Below, piece after piece: positions 34,350 to 42,069 of a stretch of 64,000 nt of DNA (positions are counted from its first letter, which is position 1; the number at the start of each line of letters is the position of its first letter). Under the pieces are notes generated by a model. The model was not told the DNA's origin and ran no database searches. It worked only from the letters and a program-made list of their open reading frames with translations. The position numbers were made by a program, and so were the translations under genes. Source of the stretch: CAYMUC01 sp964393535 (lineage in GTDB: Bacteria; Actinomycetota; Acidimicrobiia; Acidimicrobiales; Ilumatobacteraceae); the NCBI GenBank assembly GCA_964393535.1, contig CAYMUC010000001.1:35624-99623 (forward strand), written 5' to 3'.

Positions 34350-34366
34350 TCTGCACTGCTTGCAGA
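34350..34366. promoter_or_regulatory. Inverted repeat in the perR-like / FGGY-kinase intergenic region
   Basis: TCTGCA (34350-34355) and TGCAGA (34361-34366) form a perfect 6-base inverted repeat with a 5-base spacer, 17 bases overall. It sits within a relatively AT-rich stretch of the 131-base divergent region. Size and symmetry suit a dimeric winged-helix repressor, possibly the Fur-family protein itself or a regulator of the kinase. Confidence 0.45.
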
Positions 34367-34403
34367 CAAGGGTCAGCGGGCCGACCCCCGAGTGGTGGAC
34401 GAG

Positions 34404-34409
34404 TAGCCT
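34404..34409 (+). promoter_or_regulatory. -10 element of the FGGY kinase gene
   Basis: TAGCCT seven bases before GTG 34417, no ribosome-binding site between. It supports GTG 34417 over the longer in-frame ORF start. Confidence 0.6.
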
Positions 34410-34416
34410 CGGCCAG

Positions 34417-35862
34417 GTGAGCATTCTGGTGATCGACGTAGGAACCAGTGGCCTACGAGCCGCCATCGTGCACGCCGACGCCAGCATCGATCACGTGCTG
34501 TACCGGGCCCTACCGCCCACCACACCGTTCCCTGGTCTCGTCGAATTCGACCCACGTCTCCTTGCCTCGAGCGTGATCGAGTTGGCGACAGCCGTTCTCC
34601 TTCGGAGCGGTCCGGTGGAGGCGGTGGGTATCGCCACCCAACGAGCCTCCACCGTGGTGTGGGACCGCGCCACGGGCGAGCCCGTGGGTCCGGGCCTGGG
34701 ATGGCAAGACCTGCGCACCGTCATGGAGTGCATCGGCCTCGACACCGAGCACGGGGTGAAGATGGCGCCCAACCAGAGCGCCACCAAGGCGCAGTGGCTC
34801 CTGAGATCGGTCCCTCATCTCGATCCTGAAGACCTGTGCGTCGGCACGATCGACTCATGGCTGGCCTGGACGCTCACCCAGGGCCAGAGCCACGTGACCG
34901 ACCGCACCAACGCTGGTCTCACCGGACTCTGTCTGGCGGACGTGTCGGACTGGGACCCTCACGTGGCCGAACTGGTGGGGGTGCCGGTGGGTTCGCTGCC
35001 CCGACTCGGCGACACCAGTGGCGTTCACGGCCTCGCCACGGCACTCCCCGGTTCGCCACCGATCACCTCGCTCGTGGGGGACCAGCAGGCATCGCTGGTG
35101 GGTCAGGGATGCGTGACCACCGGCGTCGCCAAGATCACCTTCGGGACCGGCGGCATGCTGGATGTGGTGTCGGACCGTGGGGCGCCAGTGGCGGTGCGCC
35201 GCAACGAACACGGCACCTTCCCCATCGCCGCATGGAGTCGTCGGGGATCCACGGTGTTCGGCGCCGAGGGGATCATGCTGGCTGCTGGAACCTCCATCGA
35301 GTGGCTACGTGACGATCTCGGCCTCATCGACACCGCAGAGGCCAGTCACGACATCGCCGCTCAGTGCGATGACAGCGGAGGTGTCGTGTTCGTGCCGGCG
35401 TTGCTGGGGCTGGGCACACCCCACTGGGACTACGGCGCTCGCGGCATCTTGGCGGGCATCACCCGAGGAACCAACCGTGCTCATGTCGTACGGGCAGTGC
35501 TCGAGGGTGTTGCGCAGCGCGGCACCGACCTGGTGGAGGCCGCAGAAGCCGATACCGGCTCGGCCATTCCGGTGTTGCGCATCGACGGGGGCATGAGCCG
35601 TAACCCGACCTTCGTCCAAGCGCTTGCAGACGCCACACAACGCCGCGTCGAAGTGTCACCCGTTGTGGAGGCCACCACTCTGGGAGCTGCCTTCCTCGCC
35701 GGACTGGAAGTCGGCGTCTGGGGCTCCTTCGACGACATTGCTGCCGCATGGCGCCCCGCCGAAATCGTCGAACCCCGACGCGTCCTCGATCGGACTCTGT
35801 GGCGGAGTGCTGTCGAGCGAAGTGGTGGCTGGATTCCCGACCTATCGGCTCTCGACTTCTAG
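34417..35862 (+). CDS. FGGY-family carbohydrate kinase
   Basis: Kinase of 481 residues with the FGGY fold. N-terminal LVIDVGTSGLRAAIV, then GIATQRASTVVWDRATGEPVGPGLGWQDLRT, GTIDSWLAWTLTQG, GDQQASLVGQGC, KITFGTGGMLDVV, EGIMLAAGTSIEWLRDDLG, and the C-terminal DGGMSRNPTFVQALADATQRRV. It resembles glycerol and xylulose kinases, but the glycerol-kinase motif TNQRET is replaced by TQRAST and WQDRRT by WQDLRT, so its substrate is probably another polyol or ketose. GTG 34417 is set by the -10 at seven bases. The Tat ferritin-like genes follow after 112 bases. Confidence 0.87.
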   Translation: MSILVIDVGTSGLRAAIVHADASIDHVLYRALPPTTPFPGLVEFDPRLLASSVIELATAVLLRSGPVEAVGIATQRASTVVWDRATGEPVGPGLGWQDLRTVMECIGLDTEHGVKMAPNQSATKAQWLLRSVPHLDPEDLCVGTIDSWLAWTLTQGQSHVTDRTNAGLTGLCLADVSDWDPHVAELVGVPVGSLPRLGDTSGVHGLATALPGSPPITSLVGDQQASLVGQGCVTTGVAKITFGTGGMLDVVSDRGAPVAVRRNEHGTFPIAAWSRRGSTVFGAEGIMLAAGTSIEWLRDDLGLIDTAEASHDIAAQCDDSGGVVFVPALLGLGTPHWDYGARGILAGITRGTNRAHVVRAVLEGVAQRGTDLVEAAEADTGSAIPVLRIDGGMSRNPTFVQALADATQRRVEVSPVVEATTLGAAFLAGLEVGVWGSFDDIAAAWRPAEIVEPRRVLDRTLWRSAVERSGGWIPDLSALDF

Positions 35863-35974
35863 ACTTGGTGTGTTCGACTCCGAAGCGGAATGCTGGGGAG
35901 CCGGACGCGACGCGATGTCGTGGAGTCGGCGCTTCCCGGCACCGACGACCGAACTTCGAAAGGATCTCCCCCTC

Positions 35975-36583
35975 GTGGACACCAACGAACTCGGCCAGGT
36001 CCGGGGCGCCAGCCGCCGCCGGTTCCTCCAAGCTGGTGCTGCCGGCGCCGCGCTCTCGGCCACCCTTCCCCTGTTGGCACGGTCGGCATCGGCGCAGTCA
36101 GCGGGCACGCCACCTCGGCGGCCGACCAGTGCCGACATCACGGCACTTCAGTTCGCCCAGGGCGTCGAGTGGGCCGCCCGTGACCTCTACGAGTCGGCCC
36201 TTGCGGGCGGCGGCTACGGCGAGGATCTGGCACCGGTGATGGCGGCCATGTCCCAGCACCACCGTGCCTACGCCGAAGCACTCTCGGGTCTGCTGGGCCC
36301 CGACGCCAACGGCCAGCGCAACGACGCCGTGTACGACCAGTTCAGGGTCCGCTTCTCGAACCCTTCCACCGCCATCGAGGCCGCCTCTCGACTGGAAGAT
36401 GTGGCGGTTGCCACGCACACCGAGTTGATCGGTGTGCTCGAGGGCACCGAGGGGGCCGCCCTGCTCGCCTCGATACTCGTGGTCGAGGCCCGCCACGCCA
36501 CGGTGCTCGCCGGTGTGGCCGGCATCACCGATCTCGACCAGTTGCTCACCACCACGTCGACCCCCCTGGAGGTGGCTCAGTGA
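35975..36583 (+). CDS. Tat-exported ferritin-like domain protein (copy 1)
   Basis: Predicted exported protein of 202 residues. The N-terminus has a twin-arginine signal SRRRFLQAGAAGAALSATL with a possible cleavage after ARSASA, then a ferritin-like helical bundle with ALQFAQGVEWAARDLYESAL, SQHHRAYAEALSGLLG, EDVAVATHTELIGVLEG and VVEARHATVLAG. His and Glu residues on these helices may bind metal. This belongs to the ferritin-like family PF13668-type, whose role is unknown. GTG 35975 is chosen as AAAGGA lies nine bases upstream; ATG 35914 is an alternative. The stop overlaps copy 2. Confidence 0.8.
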   Translation: MDTNELGQVRGASRRRFLQAGAAGAALSATLPLLARSASAQSAGTPPRRPTSADITALQFAQGVEWAARDLYESALAGGGYGEDLAPVMAAMSQHHRAYAEALSGLLGPDANGQRNDAVYDQFRVRFSNPSTAIEAASRLEDVAVATHTELIGVLEGTEGAALLASILVVEARHATVLAGVAGITDLDQLLTTTSTPLEVAQ

Positions 36584-37440
36584 GCCAGGACCGCTCCTTC
36601 GACCGTCGCTCCCTGTTGCGCTTCGGCGGCGTGGCCGCACTGGGCACCGTCGCCCTGGCCGCCTGTGGAACCGATGACACCGCCGGTACCTCGACCGTAC
36701 CTCCGCGCCTGGGTGATGCACCGACGCCGCCCACGCTGCCCACTGCCGAGTTGAACGACGAAGTGATCCTTCGGACTGCCAGTTCGTTGGAGTTCACCGC
36801 CATCGCTGCCTACGACCTCGTGCTGGCACAGTTGTCCGGTCTGTTCACGGGCCCCAACGCCGAACTGATCCCCGTGGTCGAGCGACTTCGGGCAGATCAC
36901 CGTCGTCACGCGGACGGCGTGTCGGAACTGATCGACTCGATCGGTGGCCAGCCCTACGACTGCCCGAACAAGCGCCTGCAGTCGCTGTACGTGTTGCCCG
37001 CACTGGAACTGATCCTCGGTTCCGAAGCCGCTGCGGCCTTCGGGGTGACCCCTTCGGCAGAAGCGAAGCCGCCGAGCGACACGCCCCTCGTCGACGTGCT
37101 GAACCTCGCCCAAGGCTTGGAGAACCTCGCTGCGGCCACCTACCAGAGCGTCGTGCCGGCCTTGACAGCGCCCGCACTGCGACGCGCCGCCATGCTGATC
37201 TCGGCCGAAGAGGCGCGCCACGCCACCCTCATCGCCCGTACGTTGCGTCCCGCGGCGATTCTGCCCACGGGTGAGTCGGCTGAGGCCGATGCCGTGGCGG
37301 CGGTGCCCAGCACCTTCGGCAACATCGGCCAGATCCCCGTGCCGTTGGGTGCCCCCAACTCGGTGGGCAACAAGACGCTCGTGAACCTCGAGACGCCGAG
37401 CCTCAACGCGCTCATCCTGCCCAGCACTCCCACCTGCTGA
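36580..37440 (+). CDS. Tat-exported ferritin-like lipoprotein (copy 2)
   Basis: A 286-residue exported protein. The signal has DRRSLLRFGGVAALGTVALAAC, combining a twin-arginine motif with lipobox LAAC, so it is probably a Tat-exported lipoprotein anchored outside the membrane. The mature part repeats the ferritin-like arrangement twice in helices with SSLEFTAIAAYDLVLAQL, ADHRRHADGVSELI, LEN LAAATYQSVV and SAEEARHATLIARTL. Its GTG overlaps the stop of copy 1 (GTGA), so they are produced together and may form a hetero-oligomer. rnpB starts 36 bases after the stop. Confidence 0.8.
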   Translation: MSQDRSFDRRSLLRFGGVAALGTVALAACGTDDTAGTSTVPPRLGDAPTPPTLPTAELNDEVILRTASSLEFTAIAAYDLVLAQLSGLFTGPNAELIPVVERLRADHRRHADGVSELIDSIGGQPYDCPNKRLQSLYVLPALELILGSEAAAAFGVTPSAEAKPPSDTPLVDVLNLAQGLENLAAATYQSVVPALTAPALRRAAMLISAEEARHATLIARTLRPAAILPTGESAEADAVAAVPSTFGNIGQIPVPLGAPNSVGNKTLVNLETPSLNALILPSTPTC

Positions 37441-37461
37441 CGCGCCCGAGAGGCAAACCCC

Positions 37462-37467
37462 TACACT
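37462..37467 (+). promoter_or_regulatory. -10-like element before rnpB
   Basis: TACACT ends nine bases before the predicted 5' end of RNase P RNA at 37477. A clear -35 hexamer was not found; the upstream region overlaps the end of the ferritin-like lipoprotein gene. Confidence 0.4.
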
Positions 37468-37476
37468 GCCACCGAC

Positions 37477-37859
37477 GGTGAGTCGGTCGGATGATCGCGG
37501 CTCGGTCAGTGGTCCTTCTCCGGGAGGTCCGGTCCGGGTCGAGGAAAGTCGGGACTCCACAGGGCAGAGCGCTGGCGAGAGCCAGGTCGGGGCGACCTGA
37601 CGTCGGGAGCAACAGAAAGTCAGACCGCCGATGGGTCGGCTCGCCGACCACAGGCAAGGTTGAAACGGTGCGGTAAGAGCGCACCAGCGTCCGGGGCGAT
37701 CCGGGCGGCTCGGTTCCCCCGTTCGGAGCAAGGTCAAGCAGAGGGCATGGGCGGCCCGTCCGCTCCGGGAACGGAGCACTCCTCGGGTAGACCGCACAGA
37801 TGGATGATCATCCGGCACCTTCGGGTGCCGACAGAATCCCGCTTACAGACCGACTCACC
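37477..37859 (+). ncRNA. rnpB: RNase P RNA (bacterial type A)
   Basis: Catalytic RNA of RNase P, about 383 nt, which removes 5' leaders from tRNA precursors. P1 is formed by GGTGAGTCGGTC (37477-37488) and GACCGACTCACC (37848-37859), a perfect 12-base-pair helix that fixes both ends. The universally conserved core GAGGAAAGTC with GGGACTCCACAGGGCAG follows P2-P4, and the 3' core contains ACAGAATCCCGCTTACAGACC, which includes the P4 strand. CTGGCGAGAGCCAG forms a GNRA-type hairpin. Its 3' end lies one base from the stop codon of the convergent histidine phosphatase gene. Confidence 0.97.
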
Positions 37860-37860
37860 G

Positions 37861-38454
37861 TCACTCGACAAGGCCGACCAGGTGAGCCGTCTCGCTGAAG
37901 GTGCGAAGTACAGGCCCCTGATCGTCCACGCCGATCCGTGTGATGGACGCCTGCTCCACGAACCCCCGCCAGACAGCACTCTCGTGCAACCCCATGGCCC
38001 AACCGACGGCCGACTTGATGGGCGAGACGTGCGTCACCACCACCACATGCTCGTGGCGCGCACGCTCGGCGAGGTCGGCACACGCCTGGCGAACTCGCCG
38101 GTGGAGGTCCGCGTGAGACTCGCCGCCCTCGGGAGCAAAATGGGGGTCCTCACGCCATTGCCGCCACACCTCGGCGGGCACGTCTCGCACGGACAGGCCG
38201 TCCAGTGCCCCGTAGTCGAGTTCTATCCACCGTTCATCGACGGTGATGTTCGTACCCAGGGCGGCAGCCGTCTGGAGCGCCCGGGCGAGGGGGCTGGCAA
38301 CCACGTCGGCGATGACGCCGAACTGTCGCCGCACGGCTTCGGCAATGGCCACTGCCTGGCGGCGCCCCACATCGTCGAGGTCGGCGTCCACACGACCCTG
38401 CAGTCGCCCCTGGGCGTTCAGTGCCGTGCGTCCGTGCCGCACGATGATCAGCAT
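37861..38454 (-). CDS. Histidine phosphatase (phosphoglycerate-mutase-like) family protein
   Basis: A 197-residue cytoplasmic phosphatase of the histidine phosphatase superfamily. N-terminal MLIIVRHGRTALNAQGRLQG with catalytic RHG, VASPLARALQTA, ELDYGALDG with the catalytic acid, GESHADLHRRV, and VVVTHVSPIKSAV with the second catalytic histidine. The substrate could be an alpha-ribazole phosphate, phosphoglycerate or sugar phosphate; it is undecided. ATG 38454 is chosen because the conserved motif then starts at residue 2; longer open sequence is inside the upstream gene. It overlaps that gene by seven bases. Confidence 0.88.
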   Translation of the reverse strand: MLIIVRHGRTALNAQGRLQGRVDADLDDVGRRQAVAIAEAVRRQFGVIADVVASPLARALQTAAALGTNITVDERWIELDYGALDGLSVRDVPAEVWRQWREDPHFAPEGGESHADLHRRVRQACADLAERARHEHVVVVTHVSPIKSAVGWAMGLHESAVWRGFVEQASITRIGVDDQGPVLRTFSETAHLVGLVE

Positions 38455-38957
38455 GTGGGCGGCGGCCCGGGCCGCTGACCGGTCGTCACGACCAGTTGAC
38501 CGGTGCGCAGGAGATGCCGACGCATGTCGGGATCGTTCAGACGCCCACGACGCCAGAGCCACGCCAGGGCAGCCGCGCCCAGCAACTCCAGCGGCAGGTT
38601 CCACCAACCCCGTTCCACGGTGGGAACAAGCCGATCACCGAGATCGACACCAGCGAAAGGCCACCAGAAGACCTTCGTCGAGCCCACCACTCCGTCGAAC
38701 ACGAGATGCAACAGCATGCCGATGGGCAGCGCCAACCACCGCTTGCGAACCGGTCGGCGTCCCTGGGTCACGAGCATCACCACGATCAGCATCGCCACGG
38801 CGGCGGTCAAGCTGTGAGCAGGGGTCACTCGTCCCAACGGCAGGTCGATCAGGTCGGGAAGCAGTGCTCCCAAGGCCAGGACCCTCAGGTCGAAACGCGG
38901 ATCGCGAAAGACGAACCACACCGACAGCGCACTCGCCCCTACGAACCACAGCAACAT
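38448..38957 (-). CDS. Membrane-bound metal-dependent hydrolase-like protein
   Basis: A 169-residue membrane protein with four or five hydrophobic segments, resembling the YdjM/DUF457 inner-membrane hydrolase-like family: ALLPDLIDLP, TPAHSLTAAVAMLIVVM and LPIGMLLHLVFDGV contain the Asp and His residues that define the proposed metal site. Biochemical function is unknown. The start is at the ATG 38957, seven bases after the zinc-ribbon gene stop. It belongs to a PBP1-zinc ribbon-this gene-phosphatase chain on the minus strand. Confidence 0.72.
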   Translation of the reverse strand: MLLWFVGASALSVWFVFRDPRFDLRVLALGALLPDLIDLPLGRVTPAHSLTAAVAMLIVVMLVTQGRRPVRKRWLALPIGMLLHLVFDGVVGSTKVFWWPFAGVDLGDRLVPTVERGWWNLPLELLGAAALAWLWRRGRLNDPDMRRHLLRTGQLVVTTGQRPGPPPTC

Positions 38958-38963
38958 GAACGA

Positions 38964-39671
38964 TCACCGCACCAGCAGGCGCCCGCAGTTGGGGCAGTCC
39001 ACCAACTCGTCGGGAGGCGCCGAGCGCACTTCCTCCAGTTCACCGCGAGCGAGGTCGAGGCGGCAGCCACTGCAGCGTGCACCTTCGAGCGCTGCTGCCC
39101 CCACGCCCCCCAGCCTTTGGCGCAACGTCTCGTATCGGCCGAGCAACGCCGCTGGGAGCAGGCTTGCCATCTGCTGACGACGTTCGGCCTGTTCTGCCTG
39201 CCGCTGGCGCAACTGGGCTCGCACCGCCTCCAACGCCTCGGTGGCCTCGGCGAGGCGCTCCCGCTCGACCGGCACGCGTGCTTCGAGTTCGCTCTGCTGC
39301 GCGTCCAGGGACTCGAGCAACTCGAGAGCCGCCAGACCGACATCGTCGAGGTCGCTTCGGCGTTGTGACAGCGTGGCGATCTCGTGCTGAAGGGCCTCGG
39401 CCTCACGAACGACGACCACGTTGCGTAATTGCTGCTCGAGTCGTTGCGTCTGGCGATCGACCTCGGCGGTGGCCGCCTCGGTCTCGGCGACCTCCCGCTC
39501 GGCTGCAGCACGCTGATCGGCCACGGCCGCCAACGCGGTCTCCGTAGACGCCACCGCTTTTCGGGCGTCGTCGTAGGGGGCCCGCTCCGGGGGGTTCTCG
39601 ATGCTGCGGGAAAGTTGGTCGAGTTCGCTGTCCACCGCCTGCAAGGCCAGAAGGTCCTGTGCGTACGCCAT
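38964..39671 (-). CDS. Coiled-coil zinc-ribbon protein (C4-type, CT398-like)
   Basis: A 235-residue protein of the C4-type zinc-ribbon family (formerly DUF164). Residues about 5-170 form a long antiparallel coiled coil with Glu, Arg and Ala heptads; the C-terminus carries CSGCRLDL and CPNCGRLL, a four-cysteine zinc site. In other bacteria (CT398, HP0958) such proteins connect to flagellar or RNA functions, but actinobacterial members lack an assigned role. The ATG overlaps the PBP1 stop by one base (TGATG), showing tight coupling. Confidence 0.85.
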   Translation of the reverse strand: MAYAQDLLALQAVDSELDQLSRSIENPPERAPYDDARKAVASTETALAAVADQRAAAEREVAETEAATAEVDRQTQRLEQQLRNVVVVREAEALQHEIATLSQRRSDLDDVGLAALELLESLDAQQSELEARVPVERERLAEATEALEAVRAQLRQRQAEQAERRQQMASLLPAALLGRYETLRQRLGGVGAAALEGARCSGCRLDLARGELEEVRSAPPDELVDCPNCGRLLVR

Positions 39672-42007
39672 CAGCGGCCTCCTCCGGTGTTCGTCCGCTC
39701 TACCAGAACCCCCGGCCCCGGACCAGCCTGACAGTCGAACACCAGCACCCCGCGCGGCGCCACCGACGGCAAGGGTGCTGCGGGATCGAGGACCGACGGA
39801 GCAATGGTGGTGCCACCGTCGAGGACCTGGATACGGGGCAGCGTCGTGGTGGTCACCGTAGGAACTCGCGACGGACGGGATCCTGTCTCACCGTCGGCCG
39901 CACTGGCGTCGCTCGGAGGCAACGTGGTCGTGGTGGTCGTGGTGGTCGTGGTGGTCCCGGTCGACACATCGGGCACCGTACCCGACACCACACCCGCCAA
40001 GCACTCGTTACCCGGCAGATACAAGCGCGCAGGTGGTCGGGCGGGCGGCGCAGGCGGCTCCCAGTCCTGCACCTCGAGACCCTCGTGGGCAGCATCCATG
40101 AACGCCTTCCAGATGGCGGCTGGGAAGGTTCCGCCCTGCACGCGGCCTACATCGGCAGCCACGAACTCGGGGATGTTCACCATGGGTGTGTATGCCCGCG
40201 GGTCCCCCACCCACACAGCCGTGGTCAACTGGGGTGTTGAACCGACGAACCACGCGTTGGTGTTGTTGTCCTGCGTGCCGGTCTTCCCCGACGACGGTCG
40301 ACCGTCGGCCAACTGGTGGCGACGCGCCGTTCCACTGGTGAGGACGCCCTTGAGGATGTCAACCGTCTCGGCGGCCGCTCGCGAACTCAACTCCTGGGTG
40401 CCCTCGGCACGGTGGCGATACACGAGCCGACCTTCGGCATCCTCGATCCGTTCGACGAAATAGGGCTCGTGGTGCAGTCCGTCGTTGGCGATGGTCTGCA
40501 TGCCCGCCGCCATGTCCAACGGACTCATCTCGTTGGCACCGGTGGCGTAACTGGCAAAGGGTTGGATCTGGTAGGGACGACTGGGTGTTCCGTCCACTTC
40601 GGGGTCGCCGGTGAGATAGGGCGACGAAGCCATGCGATACGTGGTGTCGACCACCCGATACAGGCCGACGATCTGGGACAGTCGCGCATAGGCACAGTTG
40701 ATCGACAACCAACTCATCTCTGCGAGCGACGACGTCGCTCTGCTGACGCCCTGGGTGATCTCGAACGGCTCACGCGGGTTGTCGGGATTGGGCAGTGTGC
40801 AGGGCCGTGTCCCGTCGATGAGGTCGTTGGCCTGCGCTCCGGCCTCGATGGCAGCGGCGAGGATGAAGATCTTGATGCTGGAACCGGTCTGGCGACGGCG
40901 CAGGGCGAGGTTCACCTCGTTGCTACCAGCCCGGAACCCCGATCCACCAACCATGGCGCGCACGGCACCAGTTCGGGTGTCCAGTGACACGAGCGATGCC
41001 TCGATCCCGCTGAGGTTGAATGGCAGTCGGTCGGTCCTGGCCTGCTCGGCTGCCGTCTGCATCGCCGAGTCCAGCGTGGTGGTGATGCGAAGGCCCCCGC
41101 GGAACAGTCGGTTGTACCGCTCCGGGTAGGTGGCACCCAGCAGTGTGGACCGGTTCAGCAGGTAGTCCTTCACCGTCTCGGTGAAGTAGGTACGTGGCAG
41201 CGAACGGTCGACCACTACCCGCAGACGTTCGGGCAGGGGCCAGGTCTCTGCGAGGTCGGCAGCTTCATCGGCCTCGATCAGGCCTACGGCGACCAGACGG
41301 TCCAGTGCCTCGACGAACCGTTCACGAGATCGTTCCGGACGTCGAATGGGGTCGTAGGTGGTGGGAGCCTGCACCATGCCGGCCAGGAATGCGCCCTCGA
41401 TCATGGTGAGTTCGGAGGCCTCTTTGCCGAAGTACGTCTCGGCAGCCGCCGCCAGGCCGTAGGCGTTGTTGCCGAAGAACACGGTGTTCAGATATCGCTC
41501 GAGGATCTGTTCCTTGGACAACACCCGCTCCAGCAGCACGGCATAGCGAGCCTGAAGAAGTTTGTACCGCCCGTCTCGCTCCAGGCCGGCGAGCATGTCG
41601 TTCTTCACCACCTGTTGGGTGATGGTGGACGCACCTTGGCGTTGGCTGCCGGTCTGGAAGTTCGACAGCAGGGCGCGCACCAAGGCCCGCAGGTTCACGC
41701 CGTCGTGCGTGAAGAACTCGACGTCTTCCACCGCCAACAATGCGGCGATGACGTCCTCGGGGATGTCGGCGTAGGTGATGGGCTGGCTGTTTTCGAGTTG
41801 AAGCACGGCGATCACCTCACCGTTGCGGTCGTACACGTAACTGCGCTGGGCGAGGGTCACGAACTCGGGAAGTTCGACAGCGGTCTCGCTGTGAGCGTTG
41901 AGTGCCGCCCACACCTGCGGTGCCACCCCCACACCCACCCCGGCGAACAACAGGGCGCCCGCGAGCACCGTGATCACGAACCTGAAGGGCCAACCGACAT
42001 ACCGCAC
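39671..42007 (-). CDS. Class A penicillin-binding protein (PBP1A/1B-like)
   Basis: Bifunctional peptidoglycan glycosyltransferase/transpeptidase, about 778 residues. One N-terminal membrane segment, GT51 domain with VEDVEFFTHDGVN (catalytic Glu, about 93-105), GASTITQQVVKN and the downstream FGNNAYGL, then the transpeptidase domain with GSSIKIF (SxxK), SIN and SGKTGTQ. The C-terminal 120 residues are low-complexity with a Thr run and proline-rich linker outside the membrane. GTG 42007 is preferred: TACCGT lies 10 bases upstream, and the membrane segment follows directly. TTG 42031 and GTG 42019 are alternatives. Confidence 0.92.
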   Translation of the reverse strand: MRYVGWPFRFVITVLAGALLFAGVGVGVAPQVWAALNAHSETAVELPEFVTLAQRSYVYDRNGEVIAVLQLENSQPITYADIPEDVIAALLAVEDVEFFTHDGVNLRALVRALLSNFQTGSQRQGASTITQQVVKNDMLAGLERDGRYKLLQARYAVLLERVLSKEQILERYLNTVFFGNNAYGLAAAAETYFGKEASELTMIEGAFLAGMVQAPTTYDPIRRPERSRERFVEALDRLVAVGLIEADEAADLAETWPLPERLRVVVDRSLPRTYFTETVKDYLLNRSTLLGATYPERYNRLFRGGLRITTTLDSAMQTAAEQARTDRLPFNLSGIEASLVSLDTRTGAVRAMVGGSGFRAGSNEVNLALRRRQTGSSIKIFILAAAIEAGAQANDLIDGTRPCTLPNPDNPREPFEITQGVSRATSSLAEMSWLSINCAYARLSQIVGLYRVVDTTYRMASSPYLTGDPEVDGTPSRPYQIQPFASYATGANEMSPLDMAAGMQTIANDGLHHEPYFVERIEDAEGRLVYRHRAEGTQELSSRAAAETVDILKGVLTSGTARRHQLADGRPSSGKTGTQDNNTNAWFVGSTPQLTTAVWVGDPRAYTPMVNIPEFVAADVGRVQGGTFPAAIWKAFMDAAHEGLEVQDWEPPAPPARPPARLYLPGNECLAGVVSGTVPDVSTGTTTTTTTTTTTLPPSDASAADGETGSRPSRVPTVTTTTLPRIQVLDGGTTIAPSVLDPAAPLPSVAPRGVLVFDCQAGPGPGVLVERTNTGGGR
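39924..39956. repeat. 9-base tandem repeat inside the PBP1 gene
   Basis: Three full copies of GTGGTCGTG plus a partial fourth (plus strand). On the coding strand this encodes the threonine run of the extracellular C-terminal tail. It could vary in copy number by slippage without shifting the frame. Confidence 0.8.
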
Positions 42008-42017
42008 GACGACGCAC

Positions 42018-42062
42018 ACGGTACCCAGCAACGGTCGGCCAACGGCGTCACCCGACTACCGT
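42018..42062. promoter_or_regulatory. Divergent -10 elements between PBP1 and LLM-oxidoreductase genes
   Basis: Plus strand: TACCGT (42057-42062), seven bases before GTG 42070. Minus strand: TACCGT (42023-42018), ten bases before GTG 42007. No Shine-Dalgarno sequence is seen for either. The plus-strand element decides the start of the oxidoreductase. Confidence 0.55.
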
Positions 42063-42069
42063 GGTCCGG

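Noticed and set aside
39924..39956. Short direct repeats considered as CRISPR-like
   Set aside because: Nine-base units without spacers that encode a threonine run in PBP1; not a CRISPR array.
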